A stretch of DNA of 57,758 nucleotides from contig JAGQHN010000002.1 in assembly GCA_020431825.1 (NCBI GenBank), forward strand, positions 1-57,758, read 5' to 3'. The stretch comes from Trueperaceae bacterium. Its GTDB lineage: Bacteria; Deinococcota; Deinococci; Deinococcales; Trueperaceae. Positions 8,377 through 18,190 of this stretch are shown one piece after another (position 1 is the stretch's first letter; the number at the start of each line of letters is the position of its first letter). The position numbers and the translations under genes were made by a program. Under the pieces are notes generated by a model. The model ran no database searches. It was not told the origin of the DNA and saw only the letters and a program-made list of their open reading frames with translations.

Positions 8377-9261
8377 ATGAAGCGCCCTAACCAACTATTC
8401 CGTAACTTCTCAGCCAAGATTGCGGCAATCCCCATGATCGTGACCGCACTCTTCGTTTTTGTTGGTGGAACGGCCTGGACCGTGGTTTACAGTTTCACCA
8501 AGTCAGGTCTGTTACCGCGGCTCAAATGGGTTGGTCTTGACCAGTACGAGCGGCTGTGGACCACAAAACGATGGATTGTGTCTATCCAGAACCTGGCAAT
8601 CTATGGCATTTCCATGCTGGTACTTGTCTTTGTGATCGGGTTTATTCTTGCCACTCTGATTGATCAAAAGGTTCGCTTTGAGAACGTAATCAGGACGGTC
8701 ATTCTTTATCCTTTTGCACTCTCTTTCGTGGTAACCGGTCTGGTCTGGCAGTGGATCCTGAATCCTGAGTTTGGTATTCAGAGCATTATCCGGGATCTCG
8801 GCTGGACAAACTTTGCTTTTGACCCTCTCTACAACCCTAAGATCGCTATTTTTGGTGTGCTGATTGCTGGCCTTTGGCAAGGTTCGGGCTTAGTGATGGT
8901 ACTCATGCTCGCGGGTCTACGCGGCATCGACCAGGAGATCTGGAAAGCGGCACGGGTTGACGGCATTCCTGCCTGGAAGACCTATCTATTTATTGTCATC
9001 CCGATGATGCGCCCGGTTTTCATAACGACCCTGGTTCTGGTGGTGAGCGGCATTGTCAAACTCTATGATTTGATCGTTGCCCAGACTGGTGGTGGTCCTG
9101 GAATCGCCACTGAGGTTCCAGCCAAATACGTCTATGACATGATGTTTGGAGCTTCTAATCTTGGTCAGGGTTTTGCTGCCTCAACCATGATGCTGGTGAC
9201 GGTTGCGCTGATTGTCATTCCTTGGGCGATGCTGGAATTCGGAGGTAAGAAACATGGCTGA
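8377..9261 (+). CDS. Sugar ABC transporter permease (MalF/UgpA type)
   Basis: About 294 residues with six hydrophobic segments. The coupling loop EIWKAARVDGIPAWKTYLFIVIP (near residue 190) is the EAA motif that docks on the ATPase. Starts at 8365 (GTG), 8371 and 8377 are possible; GGTGG at 8364-8368 has the right distance only for 8377. The gene contains no CTCGAG. It overlaps the next gene by 8 bp, suggesting translational coupling. Confidence 0.9.
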   Translation: MKRPNQLFRNFSAKIAAIPMIVTALFVFVGGTAWTVVYSFTKSGLLPRLKWVGLDQYERLWTTKRWIVSIQNLAIYGISMLVLVFVIGFILATLIDQKVRFENVIRTVILYPFALSFVVTGLVWQWILNPEFGIQSIIRDLGWTNFAFDPLYNPKIAIFGVLIAGLWQGSGLVMVLMLAGLRGIDQEIWKAARVDGIPAWKTYLFIVIPMMRPVFITTLVLVVSGIVKLYDLIVAQTGGGPGIATEVPAKYVYDMMFGASNLGQGFAASTMMLVTVALIVIPWAMLEFGGKKHG

Positions 9262-10171
9262 TGCTCTAGAATCTAAGACTACGTCACTTAGAGATGGACC
9301 GCGTGGTCCGAAGCCTCGCCGAACCTTTTCCCGCCGCAATATTTTGCTTTACGGTACGCTGTTCGTTATAGCTGTTTATTACGCAATCCCGCTTTATGTA
9401 ATGATCGTCACCTCGCTAAAGGGGATGCCCGAAGTCCGCCTGGGCAATATTTTTTCGCCACCCCTGGAAATCACCTTTGCACCTTGGGTCAAGGCATGGA
9501 GTGAAGCCTGTACAGGCCTCACCTGTAGGGGGCTGAGTATAGGCTTCTGGAACTCAGTACGGATTACCATTCCTTCGGTCATCATCTCAACCATTATTGC
9601 CTCGGTAAATGGCTATGGACTTGCAAACTGGCGTTTCAAAGGTGCCAACGTATTTTTTACCATCCTGATTTTTGGCTCGTTTATTCCTTATCAGGTTTTA
9701 CTTTATCCTGTGGTGATCCTGCTGCGTGAAATCGGTCTTTATGGTGACCTGGCCGGGCTGGTGATTGTTCACACAATCTTCGGTATGCCGATTCTTACAC
9801 TCTTATTTCGCAACTATTTTAGTTCGCTGCCAGAGGAACTTTTTAAGGCGGCGCGTGTGGATGGTGCTGGCTTTTGGGGAATTTTTCTCCGTGTCATGCT
9901 GCCAATGTCGATCCCGATCTTTGCTGTTGCCATTATTTTACAAGTGACCGGAATCTGGAACGACTTTTTGTTTGGTGTGGTCTATACCGGTCCTGAGTCT
10001 TACCCGATGACCGTCGCGCTTAACAATATTGTGAACTCGACCCAGGGTGTGGTGGAATACAACGTCAATATGGCCGCAACGATCATTACTGGCCTCGTTC
10101 CGCTCACCATTTATTTTGTATCCGGCAAGCTCTTCGTCCGCGGTATTGCAGCCGGTGCCGTGAAAGGCTGA
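9254..10171 (+). CDS. Sugar ABC transporter permease (MalG/UgpE type)
   Basis: 305 residues from the ATG at 9254, preceded by GGAGGT inside the end of the previous gene. Six membrane segments, with an EAA loop ELFKAARVDGAGFWGIFLRVMLP. A short CTGLTCRG pair of cysteines in the first outer loop is unusual and could form a disulfide. It pairs with the preceding permease to form the channel. No CTCGAG is present. The stop is 6 bp before the ATPase start. Confidence 0.9.
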   Translation: MADALESKTTSLRDGPRGPKPRRTFSRRNILLYGTLFVIAVYYAIPLYVMIVTSLKGMPEVRLGNIFSPPLEITFAPWVKAWSEACTGLTCRGLSIGFWNSVRITIPSVIISTIIASVNGYGLANWRFKGANVFFTILIFGSFIPYQVLLYPVVILLREIGLYGDLAGLVIVHTIFGMPILTLLFRNYFSSLPEELFKAARVDGAGFWGIFLRVMLPMSIPIFAVAIILQVTGIWNDFLFGVVYTGPESYPMTVALNNIVNSTQGVVEYNVNMAATIITGLVPLTIYFVSGKLFVRGIAAGAVKG

Positions 10172-10177
10172 TGTTGT

Positions 10178-11257
10178 ATGAATTACGCTGTAGAAATTAA
10201 GGATCTTGATCTCCACTTTGGTAATGTAAAGGTCTTGCAGCAGCTCAATCTTGACATTCACAAGGGCGAATTTCTGGTTCTGCTCGGTTCAAGTGGATGC
10301 GGAAAATCCACCCTTTTAAACTGCATTGCCGGACTACTGGAAGTGACCGATGGTCAGATATTCATTGGTGGCAAAAACGTTACCTGGGCAGAACCGTCTG
10401 AGCGCGGCATCGGTATGGTATTCCAGTCTTATGCGCTTTATCCGCAAATGACGGTTGAGGGCAATCTATCCTTTGGCCTGCGCAATGCTGGAATGCCGCG
10501 CCCCGAGATTAGCGAGAGAGTCAAGCGTGCTGCCGGGATTTTGCAAATCGAACCGCTCCTTAAGCGCAAACCAGCAGCGCTCTCTGGTGGTCAGCGCCAG
10601 CGTGTGGCAATCGGCCGTGCACTGGTGCGTGATGTAGATGTCTTTTTGTTTGATGAGCCGCTGTCGAATCTTGACGCTAAATTGCGCGCTGAGCTGCGCG
10701 TTGAAATCAAAAGGCTTCACGATCAGCTTGACAATACGATGATCTACGTTACCCACGATCAGATCGAGGCGATGACACTGGCTGACCGTATTGCCATCAT
10801 GAAGGAGGGCAAGATTATGCAACTCGCCAGCCCTAATGAAATTTATAACCGACCGCGCAATCTCTATGTCGCTGATTTCATTGGCTCACCGTCGATGAAT
10901 TTCCTGGAGGGTGAAATCAAAGCTGGAAAGTTTCATCTGGAGGGTATTGTAATACCGCTTGATGGTTATGAATTTGTAGAGGGCTCGAGGCGCGAGGGCA
11001 AAGCGATTATTGGTCTACGGCCCGAGCATCTCGTAACCGGTGATAATCTGGCTTCTGCCGCTGTCAGGACAAAAGTAGACGTTGAACTGGTCGAGCCCAT
11101 GGGTTCTGATACCCTGATCTATACGAAACTTGCGGGTAGGCCCATTCATGTGCGTATGGACGGTCAGGCGCAAGTCAGTCCTGGCGACAAAGTTGAAATT
11201 GGGTTTCAACCCGAACGTGCCTCACTGTTTGATCCTGTGACGGAAGATCGGCTTTAA
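10178..11257 (+). CDS. Sugar ABC transporter ATPase (MalK/UgpC/MsmK type)
   Basis: 359 residues. Walker A GSSGCGKST (37-45), Q-loop VFQSYALYP, signature LSGGQ (135-139), Walker B VFLFDE (155-160) and switch H193 are intact. The C-terminal 120 residues form the regulatory OB-type domain (IGLRPEHL) found in CUT1 importers. AAAGG lies ten bases before the ATG. One CTCGAG. A weak inverted repeat ACTAACC/GGTTAGT (11260-11266, 11288-11294) follows the stop and may end the ABC transcript, since the next gene starts 290 bp later. Confidence 0.92.
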   Translation: MNYAVEIKDLDLHFGNVKVLQQLNLDIHKGEFLVLLGSSGCGKSTLLNCIAGLLEVTDGQIFIGGKNVTWAEPSERGIGMVFQSYALYPQMTVEGNLSFGLRNAGMPRPEISERVKRAAGILQIEPLLKRKPAALSGGQRQRVAIGRALVRDVDVFLFDEPLSNLDAKLRAELRVEIKRLHDQLDNTMIYVTHDQIEAMTLADRIAIMKEGKIMQLASPNEIYNRPRNLYVADFIGSPSMNFLEGEIKAGKFHLEGIVIPLDGYEFVEGSRREGKAIIGLRPEHLVTGDNLASAAVRTKVDVELVEPMGSDTLIYTKLAGRPIHVRMDGQAQVSPGDKVEIGFQPERASLFDPVTEDRL

Positions 11258-11545
11258 GCACTAACCCTTAGGCTAAAAAGCACTGCTGGTTAGTATTTAA
11301 ATTTGCCTGAAGGTAGCCACGGCGAGTACGGCGTGGGTGTGCGGTTGATGCCTCTTGACGTCGGTCAAATTTATTGTTTGTGTAACTGTATTCTGGTGAC
11401 GTAGCAGGGAGATGATGGACAAAGAACGGTAGAAGCGTTTTTTAAGAGCGAGGCAGCCCCCTTATACACAGACGTTTTTGTTCGATGTTCTCAGGCTTCA
11501 CGAAATAACCAGGTAGAATTATATTCTTCAAGCTAGGACGACACG
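11258..11545. other. Intergenic gap between the ABC operon and the MFS/glycosidase genes
   Basis: About 290 bp. Apart from the weak 7-bp inverted repeat just after the ATPase stop, I see no coding frame, RNA gene or clear promoter. It separates the CTCGAG-poor importer genes from the following genes. Confidence 0.4.
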
Positions 11546-12808
11546 ATGCGTCAAAAACAACGTAAATATTCAGTGAGTGCCCCAGGGAGTCCCGACCAAG
11601 CGGTTGTAGGACCCATCTGGCCACTGATTCTTATCCTGGGAACGCTTTCGGCGTATGGTCCATTGACCATAGATATGTATTTACCGGCTCTGCCAATTAT
11701 TGCCAAAGAGTTTTCTACGCCTTACATCCAGCAGACGCTGGCGCTTTATTTTTTGGGTTTGTCTTTGGGGCAGCTTATTTATGGTCCGCTGAGTGACCGC
11801 TTTGGTCGTAAACGCCCTCTGCTTTTTGGGTCAGCGCTTTATATTCTTGCTTCTGTGGGTTGCGCTTTTTCAAATTCACTGGGCAGCCTTATTTTGTTTC
11901 GAATTTTGCAGGCTTTGGGCAGCAGCGTTGGGATGGTACTTACGGTTTCGATTGTGCGCGATTTGTTTGAGCCTGAGCGCTCGGCCCGTATTTTTTCTTA
12001 CCTCATGCTGGTGATGGGTTTTGCCCCCATGCTTGCCCCCCTGCTGGGTGGACAGATATTACTTGTTGCCAGCTGGCGCATAATTTTTTTGGTGCTGGCA
12101 GCCTTTGGCTTGCTCTGTTTCTTACTTGTCCTTTTTGGTTTGCGCGAATCCTTGCTTACAGAGCGACGCAGGCGCGTAAATATTCAAAATGTATTTGTGA
12201 CCTATACCGGGATTCTTATGGATAGACGCTTTCTGGCGTATGCTCTGCCCAGCAGTTTGATGAGCGCTGGCTTTTTTACCTACCTGAGTGCCTCGTCACT
12301 TGTCTTTATTGATGTTTTTAGCGTTTCGCCTCAAAATTTTGGCTGGATCTTTGGGCTGAATGCCATTGGGCTGGTGACGGTTGCCCAGGTCAATGCCAGG
12401 CTTTTGGATTGGTTTCGCAGCGATGCAATCTTAAAGGCGGCTTTAATTGGCGTGGTGATTGCGTCAGTTAGCTTGTTAGGGATAGTTCTGGCAGGTTTAG
12501 CTACGATGCAAGTTACCTGGCTGCTGCTTTTTTTCTGCATTGCAGGTACAGGCTTTATTCGCCCAAATACTACTGCTGGAGCGATGGCGAATTTTGCTGA
12601 TCGTGCCGGAAGCACTTCAGCTTTACTTGGGGCGCTTGGTTCGGTAACAGGCACGCTGGCCGGCATGCTCTTGAGTTATTTACACAGCACCTCCGTTTTG
12701 CCTATGGCTGCGATGATTGCCTCGAGCTTTATCTTGGCGTTAGTAAGCTTGCAACTGTTTAAAACGACTTCAAATCAAGCTAGCACAGATCTAAAGGAGG
12801 TCAGATGA
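11546..12808 (+). CDS. bcr: Bcr/CflA-family MFS efflux transporter
   Basis: 420 residues with twelve membrane segments. Family marks are LTIDMYLPALP in the first segment, the loop GPLSDRFGRKRP and FRILQALGSS. The family exports bicyclomycin, chloramphenicol and other drugs, and some members move sugars or amino acids. The stop overlaps the GH1 glucosidase start by 4 bp (ATGA), so both are translated from one mRNA; this links it to carbohydrate use more than to drug resistance. AGGACG precedes the ATG. Confidence 0.85.
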   Translation: MRQKQRKYSVSAPGSPDQAVVGPIWPLILILGTLSAYGPLTIDMYLPALPIIAKEFSTPYIQQTLALYFLGLSLGQLIYGPLSDRFGRKRPLLFGSALYILASVGCAFSNSLGSLILFRILQALGSSVGMVLTVSIVRDLFEPERSARIFSYLMLVMGFAPMLAPLLGGQILLVASWRIIFLVLAAFGLLCFLLVLFGLRESLLTERRRRVNIQNVFVTYTGILMDRRFLAYALPSSLMSAGFFTYLSASSLVFIDVFSVSPQNFGWIFGLNAIGLVTVAQVNARLLDWFRSDAILKAALIGVVIASVSLLGIVLAGLATMQVTWLLLFFCIAGTGFIRPNTTAGAMANFADRAGSTSALLGALGSVTGTLAGMLLSYLHSTSVLPMAAMIASSFILALVSLQLFKTTSNQASTDLKEVR

Positions 12809-14079
12809 AACCGACCTGCAGTTTTCCCGACGGCTTTCTCTGGGGTACAGCAACCGCTGCCCATCAGGTAGAAGGCAATAATGTTAATTCAGATTTCTGG
12901 GTGCTCGAGCATATCCCTGGAACTATTGTCGCTGAACCCTCAGGCGATGCCTGCGACCATTTTCACCGTTACCGTGAAGACATAAAACTGCTGGCTGATT
13001 TAGGGTTTAGCACCTACCGCTTTTCTATCGAATGGGCCAGAGTTGAACCCGAACAGGGACTGTTTTCAGCTGCCACGATCGCGCACTACCGGGACATGTT
13101 GCAGGCTTGTGAAGAGCATGAACTTATGCCGATGGTGACCCTGCACCATTTCACTTCGCCGCGCTGGCTCATGAGGCTGGGCGGTTGGACAGCTAAAGAA
13201 ACGCCGGAGCTGTTTGCTCGCTATGTTAGCTATGTCATGGAGCAACTTGGTGAGCAGATTCCTTATGTTTGTACGCTAAATGAAGTTAATTTGCCTGATC
13301 TCCTGGCCCATATTATGGCGTCTCGAGCACAGGCTGAAAACCTTGCCCCGGTAGGTATAAAAGAAGATAATGACCTGTCCTGGTTGCAAAAAGCAGCCCT
13401 GGCTTTTGGTCTGGATAAAGATGCGGTGATTCACCCTTTCCCCTATACCTATGTTGAAAGAGGAAACTTTGTAGAGGTGGCACTCGAGGCCCATCGTCAG
13501 GCAAGGGCGGCGATTCGGCGCATAAGTCCTGACACCAAAGTGGGTTTTTCGCTCGCCTTACATGAAATTGATATTTTGCCAGGTGGCGAAGCCAAAGCAG
13601 AGGAGACCTGGCAAACGCTGTTTAAACAATATCTGCCTACCCTAAAAGACGATGACTTTTTTGCGCTGCAAAACTATACTCGTGAAGTTATTGGCCCCGA
13701 TGGCCCTGTTTTTCCTGAAGGCGCTGAACGCACCCAGATGGGTTATGAATACCGCCCCGAGGCGCTGGCAGGGGTGGTGCTTCAGGTAGCCAAGGATCTG
13801 AAAATCCCGATTATTATTACGGAAAATGGCGTTGCCACTCCTGACGATCAACGCCGTGTTGAGTTTATTGAGCGAGCACTAAAAGGACTCCATGCCTGCA
13901 TTCAGGATGGTATTGATATTCAGGGCTATTACTACTGGTCGGCTTTTGATAATTATGAGTGGGTGATGGGTTACCGCATGACCTTTGGACTCATTGCCGT
14001 TGATCGCACTACGCAAAAGCGAACCATCAAAGAAAGTGCCCATTATCTGGGCAAGATTGCACAGGCCAATGGCCTTTAA
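12805..14079 (+). CDS. GH1 beta-glucosidase
   Basis: 424 residues, slightly short for GH1. The N-terminal family signature FPDGFLWGTATAAHQVEGN is followed by the acid/base Glu in TLNEVN (E160, where TFNEP is usual) and the nucleophile in IIITENG (E340). It retains DNYEW near the C-terminus for the glucose subsite. No signal peptide, so it acts in the cytoplasm on imported beta-glucosides. It overlaps the MFS gene and is followed 9 bp later by the GH3 gene, with AAAGGAGG in front of its start. Confidence 0.92.
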   Translation: MKPTCSFPDGFLWGTATAAHQVEGNNVNSDFWVLEHIPGTIVAEPSGDACDHFHRYREDIKLLADLGFSTYRFSIEWARVEPEQGLFSAATIAHYRDMLQACEEHELMPMVTLHHFTSPRWLMRLGGWTAKETPELFARYVSYVMEQLGEQIPYVCTLNEVNLPDLLAHIMASRAQAENLAPVGIKEDNDLSWLQKAALAFGLDKDAVIHPFPYTYVERGNFVEVALEAHRQARAAIRRISPDTKVGFSLALHEIDILPGGEAKAEETWQTLFKQYLPTLKDDDFFALQNYTREVIGPDGPVFPEGAERTQMGYEYRPEALAGVVLQVAKDLKIPIIITENGVATPDDQRRVEFIERALKGLHACIQDGIDIQGYYYWSAFDNYEWVMGYRMTFGLIAVDRTTQKRTIKESAHYLGKIAQANGL

Positions 14080-14088
14080 GGATAGGGT

Positions 14089-16365
14089 ATGACAGATCTT
14101 ACTAAATTGGTTTCACAGATGACTTTAGAGGAAAAAGCGGCGCTGTGCACAGGGGCTGGTCCCTGGGTGACCACGGCCGTAGAGCGGCTGGGGATTCCAC
14201 AGATGGTGGTTACAGACGGTCCCCACGGTGTGCGCCGAACTGAAGATTTAGATGTGATAGCCGCAAAAAGCAAACCCGCTACCTGTTTTCCAACGGCATC
14301 TTGCCTGTCGGCTAGCTGGGATGTGGAGCTTATCGCTGAAATGGGAGAGGCCCTGGCAGAAGAGTGCATTGCCCTTGGGGTAGATGTGGTACTTGGCCCT
14401 AGTAATAATATGAAACGCACGCCTCTTTGTGGTCGTAATTTTGAGTACTTTTCTGAAGACCCTTATCTCTCTGGTGAATTAGCTGCCGCTTATATTCAGG
14501 CGGTGCAGGGCAAAGGGGTAGGTACCTCGCTCAAACACTTTGCTGTTAACAATCAGGAGTATCAGCGTTTTAGTATAGATAGCGTTCTTGATGAGCGCAG
14601 CTTGCATGAAATCTATCTGCCTGCTTTTGAGACCGCCGTCAAGCGCGCCAAACCCTGGACAGTTATGTGTGCTTATAACAAAGTGAACGGTGATTATTGC
14701 TCAGAGCACCATGAACTGCTCAGTGATATTCTTAAAAATGATTGGGGCTTTGAAGGGCTCGTTGTATCTGACTGGGGTGCGGTGCATGACCGTGTGACTG
14801 GGCTAAAAGCCGGGCTTGACCTCGAGATGCCTGGGCCAAAACCTCGACGAGTTCAGGCAGTAATTGAAGCTGTTGAGGCAGGCGACTTAGATGAAGCTGT
14901 GTTGGATGAAGCTGTTCGGCGAGTTCTGAGTATTGTATTTAAAGCCCAGGAAACGCCTAAAGGGCAAAGCGAATTTGACAGGGCTGCCCACCATGCCCTG
15001 ACGCGAAAGGTCGCCAGCGAGGGGATGGTCCTGTTAAAAAATGAGGGCATCTTGCCACTTCAAAACCCTGCTTCAATTGCGGTGATAGGTCGTTCGGCGA
15101 AACACCCACACTATCAGGGTGGTGGCAGTTCGCACATCAACCCCACTCAGGTTGATAGCCCCTTTGATGAGTTGAAAAAGCTCGCTCCAAGCGCATCTTT
15201 TAGTTACGCAGAAGGCTACGGGGAGGGCCTCGAGCACAACCTTGACTTAATAACTGAAGCAGTAGCCGAAGCGCAAGCTGCTGAAGTCGCCCTTATTTTT
15301 GTAGCTTTACCCGTCGTCATTGAGTCGGAAGGCTATGACCGCAAGGCTTTAGACTTAACCGAGCAGCAAGTCAATCTGATTAAATCGGTGAGTGCGGTAC
15401 AAAGCAACACGGTGGTCATTTTGAACAACGGTTCTGCCGTTGCTATGAGTGAATGGCTGGACGGTGTGCCCGCCGTACTGGAAAGCTGGATGATGGGTCA
15501 GGCTGGGGGTGGCGCCATTGCAGATATTCTTTTTGGAAGAGTTAATCCTTCGGGCAAACTGGCTGAAACCTTTCCAAAAGCTTTGCAAGATACGCCTGCT
15601 TACCTTAATTATCCGGGAGAAAATGGTCAGGTTCATTACGGTGAAGGCTTATTCATCGGTTACCGCTACTATGACGCCAAGCAACTCGAGGTTGAGTTTG
15701 CCTTTGGTCATGGGCTGAGTTATACCGAGTTTGAGTACAGCAATTTAAAATTGGCAAGTAAGTCTATAAAAGATAGTGACGGGCTCGAGCTGTCCGTTGA
15801 CATCACTAATGTTGGAGATGTAGCGGGCAAAGAAACCGTCCAACTCTACATTCATGACCAGGAGTCAAAACTGGTACGCCCGTACAAAGAGCTTAAGGGG
15901 TTTGCCAAGGTCAGCCTGGAACCAGGCGAAACCAAAACAGTGCGATTTAAGCTGAATTTTCGCTCATTTGCCTACTATCACCCGGTACATAAACGCTGGG
16001 TTACTGAAGACGGTGACTTTGACATCCTGATTGGTGCTTCGGCAACCGATATTCGTCTAAAAGACACAGTGACCTTAAGCTCAACGCTCGAGCTTCCTTC
16101 AATCCTGAATAAAGAGTCCACCGTCAAAGAGTGGCTCGAGGACAAAAAAGGTAAAGAGGTCTTTGAGCCTATGTTTAAGGAAATCACGGCCAGCTTTACC
16201 AGTGCGATGGGTGCTGACACTGCCAGTGAAGCCGATATAGGTATGGATATGACAGGTTTTCTGATGGATTTGCCACTGATGAGCCTGCTGGACTTTCAAG
16301 ATGCGTCTTTAGCTGAGGCACCTGAGACCATAGTTCAAGGTTTGTTAGCTAAAGTTAGATCCTAA
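14089..16365 (+). CDS. GH3 beta-glucosidase
   Basis: 758 residues: N-terminal TIM-barrel, then the alpha/beta sandwich and a fibronectin-III-like end (about 560-650), then a tail typical of cytoplasmic GH3 enzymes. The nucleophile is in LVVSDWGAVHD (D228). The motifs TDGPHGVR, GRNFEYFSEDP and KHFAVNNQE bind the sugar. No signal peptide and no PA14 insert. AAGGATAGGG is the ribosome site. Last gene of the carbohydrate locus, closed by a strong terminator. It holds six CTCGAG sites, in contrast with the importer genes. Confidence 0.93.
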   Translation: MTDLTKLVSQMTLEEKAALCTGAGPWVTTAVERLGIPQMVVTDGPHGVRRTEDLDVIAAKSKPATCFPTASCLSASWDVELIAEMGEALAEECIALGVDVVLGPSNNMKRTPLCGRNFEYFSEDPYLSGELAAAYIQAVQGKGVGTSLKHFAVNNQEYQRFSIDSVLDERSLHEIYLPAFETAVKRAKPWTVMCAYNKVNGDYCSEHHELLSDILKNDWGFEGLVVSDWGAVHDRVTGLKAGLDLEMPGPKPRRVQAVIEAVEAGDLDEAVLDEAVRRVLSIVFKAQETPKGQSEFDRAAHHALTRKVASEGMVLLKNEGILPLQNPASIAVIGRSAKHPHYQGGGSSHINPTQVDSPFDELKKLAPSASFSYAEGYGEGLEHNLDLITEAVAEAQAAEVALIFVALPVVIESEGYDRKALDLTEQQVNLIKSVSAVQSNTVVILNNGSAVAMSEWLDGVPAVLESWMMGQAGGGAIADILFGRVNPSGKLAETFPKALQDTPAYLNYPGENGQVHYGEGLFIGYRYYDAKQLEVEFAFGHGLSYTEFEYSNLKLASKSIKDSDGLELSVDITNVGDVAGKETVQLYIHDQESKLVRPYKELKGFAKVSLEPGETKTVRFKLNFRSFAYYHPVHKRWVTEDGDFDILIGASATDIRLKDTVTLSSTLELPSILNKESTVKEWLEDKKGKEVFEPMFKEITASFTSAMGADTASEADIGMDMTGFLMDLPLMSLLDFQDASLAEAPETIVQGLLAKVRS

Positions 16366-16380
16366 GCAAAAACCAAAGTT

Positions 16381-16417
16381 AATACCTCGGTGCTTAAAGG
16401 GTGCCGAGGTATTTTTG
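16381..16417 (+). terminator. Intrinsic terminator after the GH3 gene
   Basis: AATACCTCGG (16381-16390) pairs with CCGAGGTATT (16404-16413) and is followed by TTTTTG. The facing gene ends 2 bp further on and the reverse strand also shows an AATA-rich flank, so it may work in both directions. Confidence 0.85.
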
Positions 16418-16418
16418 T

Positions 16419-17786
16419 TTAATCAAACGCTAAACCACTGGGTACGGCGTCTGGCCTCGAGTCTTTGAGGTCAAGGGCACTGGGTGACGTAAGCGCGTCA
16501 AGAAACGCCAGAAGATAGTCTATGTCTTCGTCACTCATGACTCGAGCCCTTTCCAGGCGTGGGTCAAGGCTGGTAAAAAGGGTGGCAAATAGCTCGCTGT
16601 CCTGTTTTACTGTTGTTTGCAGGGAGGGCTCGAGCTTAGCCACATCGTACAGGCGCAAAGCCGCTTCAGGGTCCAGGTGTTGCCAGATAACATCTTCAAG
16701 AGTGCTAAAAGCCCCATTATGCATCCATGGTCCTGTAAGGGTGACATTTCTTAGCGGCGGCGTGCGAAAGGCGCAGAGATCAGTATCCTGATCACTTAGC
16801 AGTTTGACGCCCATATCAACCGGACTACCTGATTTTCCTGGTCCTAAAGGGATGACACCGATATTATGCGTCTGCTGATCGGTGAGCAGTGAACCCGAGT
16901 GGCAAGCAGAGCAACCTGCCTCACCATAAAACAGCAGTGCGCCCAACTTGGCATCTTGACTCATGGCCGTGTCATTACCAGCAAGATGGCGGTCAAAGGG
17001 GCTATCAAAAAAAGTCCATTCGGAGGCTTCAAAGGCAGCAATCGCATTGGCAATATGAGTAATGTTCAAGTATTGTGGCTCGAGCCCTGGATAGGCTGCC
17101 TCGAATAGAGGTAAATAGGCTGCTGTGCTGAAGATGCGCTCACTAAGGGCTTGCCAGATGCCGCCGAACTCAGTATCGGTGAAATTAGCGAGTTCATTAG
17201 GTTGGCCAAAAATGTCTTTGTCACCAACCAGGCCGCGCATTTCATCTCTTGACGTTACGGGGAAAAGTGCCTGGGTTGCCAGAATATTATCCAGACCTTC
17301 TGGTAGTTGTGCTCCTGCAGGTGTTACCAGACCATCTGCAGTTTCGGCAATGCGGTTATCCCAGAACATGGTGTGCCAGCCTTCGACCCCGCGGTTAAAT
17401 AGCTCGATGGCATTGCGTGCGACTCGAGTGCGCTCTGGATCAGCCATACGCTTGGTACCAAGGCCCCGACCACCCACACCAATAGAGAGGGCTAGAGCAT
17501 CGGCAGTTTCAAGTTCGGGGTGATGGCAGGTGGCACAGGAAACATCACGGTTGCCACTGAGTAAGGGGTCAAAAAACAAAAAACGACCCAGTTCGACTTT
17601 AGCCGTACTTTCATTTAGTAAGGGTATAAGCGAAGTTACGCCAGAACTGCTAAGCTTGTTCCTCAATTGGGTATCTAGATCAGTGCCATTGGCACTCACC
17701 TGAGTTAAAAAAAGTAGATTAAGAGAGAAGACCATAAAGATGAAAAAAGCTGTCCACCACAATTTGGGACTTGGTTTATGTAGCAT
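16419..17786 (-). CDS. Di-haem cytochrome c peroxidase (CcpA/MauG family)
   Basis: About 455 residues from the ATG at 17786, which has AAGGTGG upstream. An N-terminal hydrophobic segment anchors or exports it. Two haem-binding motifs are present: CATCH in the N-terminal domain and CSACH in the middle. The family reduces hydrogen peroxide, or uses peroxide to modify partner proteins (MauG). FFDPLLSGNRDVSC and the MHNGAFSTLEDV stretch are standard. It should act outside the cytoplasmic membrane. The promoter would lie in the following gap; neighbours give no further hint. Confidence 0.9.
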   Translation of the reverse strand: MLHKPSPKLWWTAFFIFMVFSLNLLFLTQVSANGTDLDTQLRNKLSSSGVTSLIPLLNESTAKVELGRFLFFDPLLSGNRDVSCATCHHPELETADALALSIGVGGRGLGTKRMADPERTRVARNAIELFNRGVEGWHTMFWDNRIAETADGLVTPAGAQLPEGLDNILATQALFPVTSRDEMRGLVGDKDIFGQPNELANFTDTEFGGIWQALSERIFSTAAYLPLFEAAYPGLEPQYLNITHIANAIAAFEASEWTFFDSPFDRHLAGNDTAMSQDAKLGALLFYGEAGCSACHSGSLLTDQQTHNIGVIPLGPGKSGSPVDMGVKLLSDQDTDLCAFRTPPLRNVTLTGPWMHNGAFSTLEDVIWQHLDPEAALRLYDVAKLEPSLQTTVKQDSELFATLFTSLDPRLERARVMSDEDIDYLLAFLDALTSPSALDLKDSRPDAVPSGLAFD

Positions 17787-17837
17787 CTTGTACCACCTTG
17801 AATTGTTGGGCGACCCTAAAAGCATTCTGCTCTTCAA

Positions 17838-18190
17838 GTCGCAGCGTCATATGAAGGATGGTGAGTTGATAATTGCCAGATAAAAGCACCTTTCTGGTAG
17901 CTTAAAGGGCAGACTAGACCATAGTCAGCATAGGCTTGAAAACCTTATCAAGCATCCTAACAAGTCTGACACTCGAGGTCAGAAATTACAGGACAATATA
18001 AGCGATGGAAGGTTTTCTAAAACGGCTTATATCAGGGGTGGCCAGATTAAAAAGGCAACTTTTCTCGAAGGAAGTTGCCTGAGGTATTTTCATTTGTCAT
18101 TCCAGTTACGCTGGCATATATAAAACATTTAGGGTGAATGGGCGTCTGATTTGCTCTAGTCTGTTTAGACACTAGAGTTTAAATGCTAAG
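17838..18190. other. Intergenic gap with two hairpins
   Basis: 350 bp between two minus-strand genes. It holds a hairpin at 18053-18080, CTCTAGT/ACTAGAG (18154-18160, 18171-18177) and one CTCGAG at about 17973. No coding frame was found. It must contain the end of the amidohydrolase transcript and the start of the peroxidase transcript. Confidence 0.4.
18046..18080 (-). terminator. Probable terminator of the M20 amidohydrolase transcript
   Basis: On the minus strand, AGGCAACTT and AAGTTGCCT form a 9-bp stem (18053-18061 with 18072-18080) and a TTTTT run follows at 18048-18052. It is 110 bp past the stop codon. Confidence 0.55.
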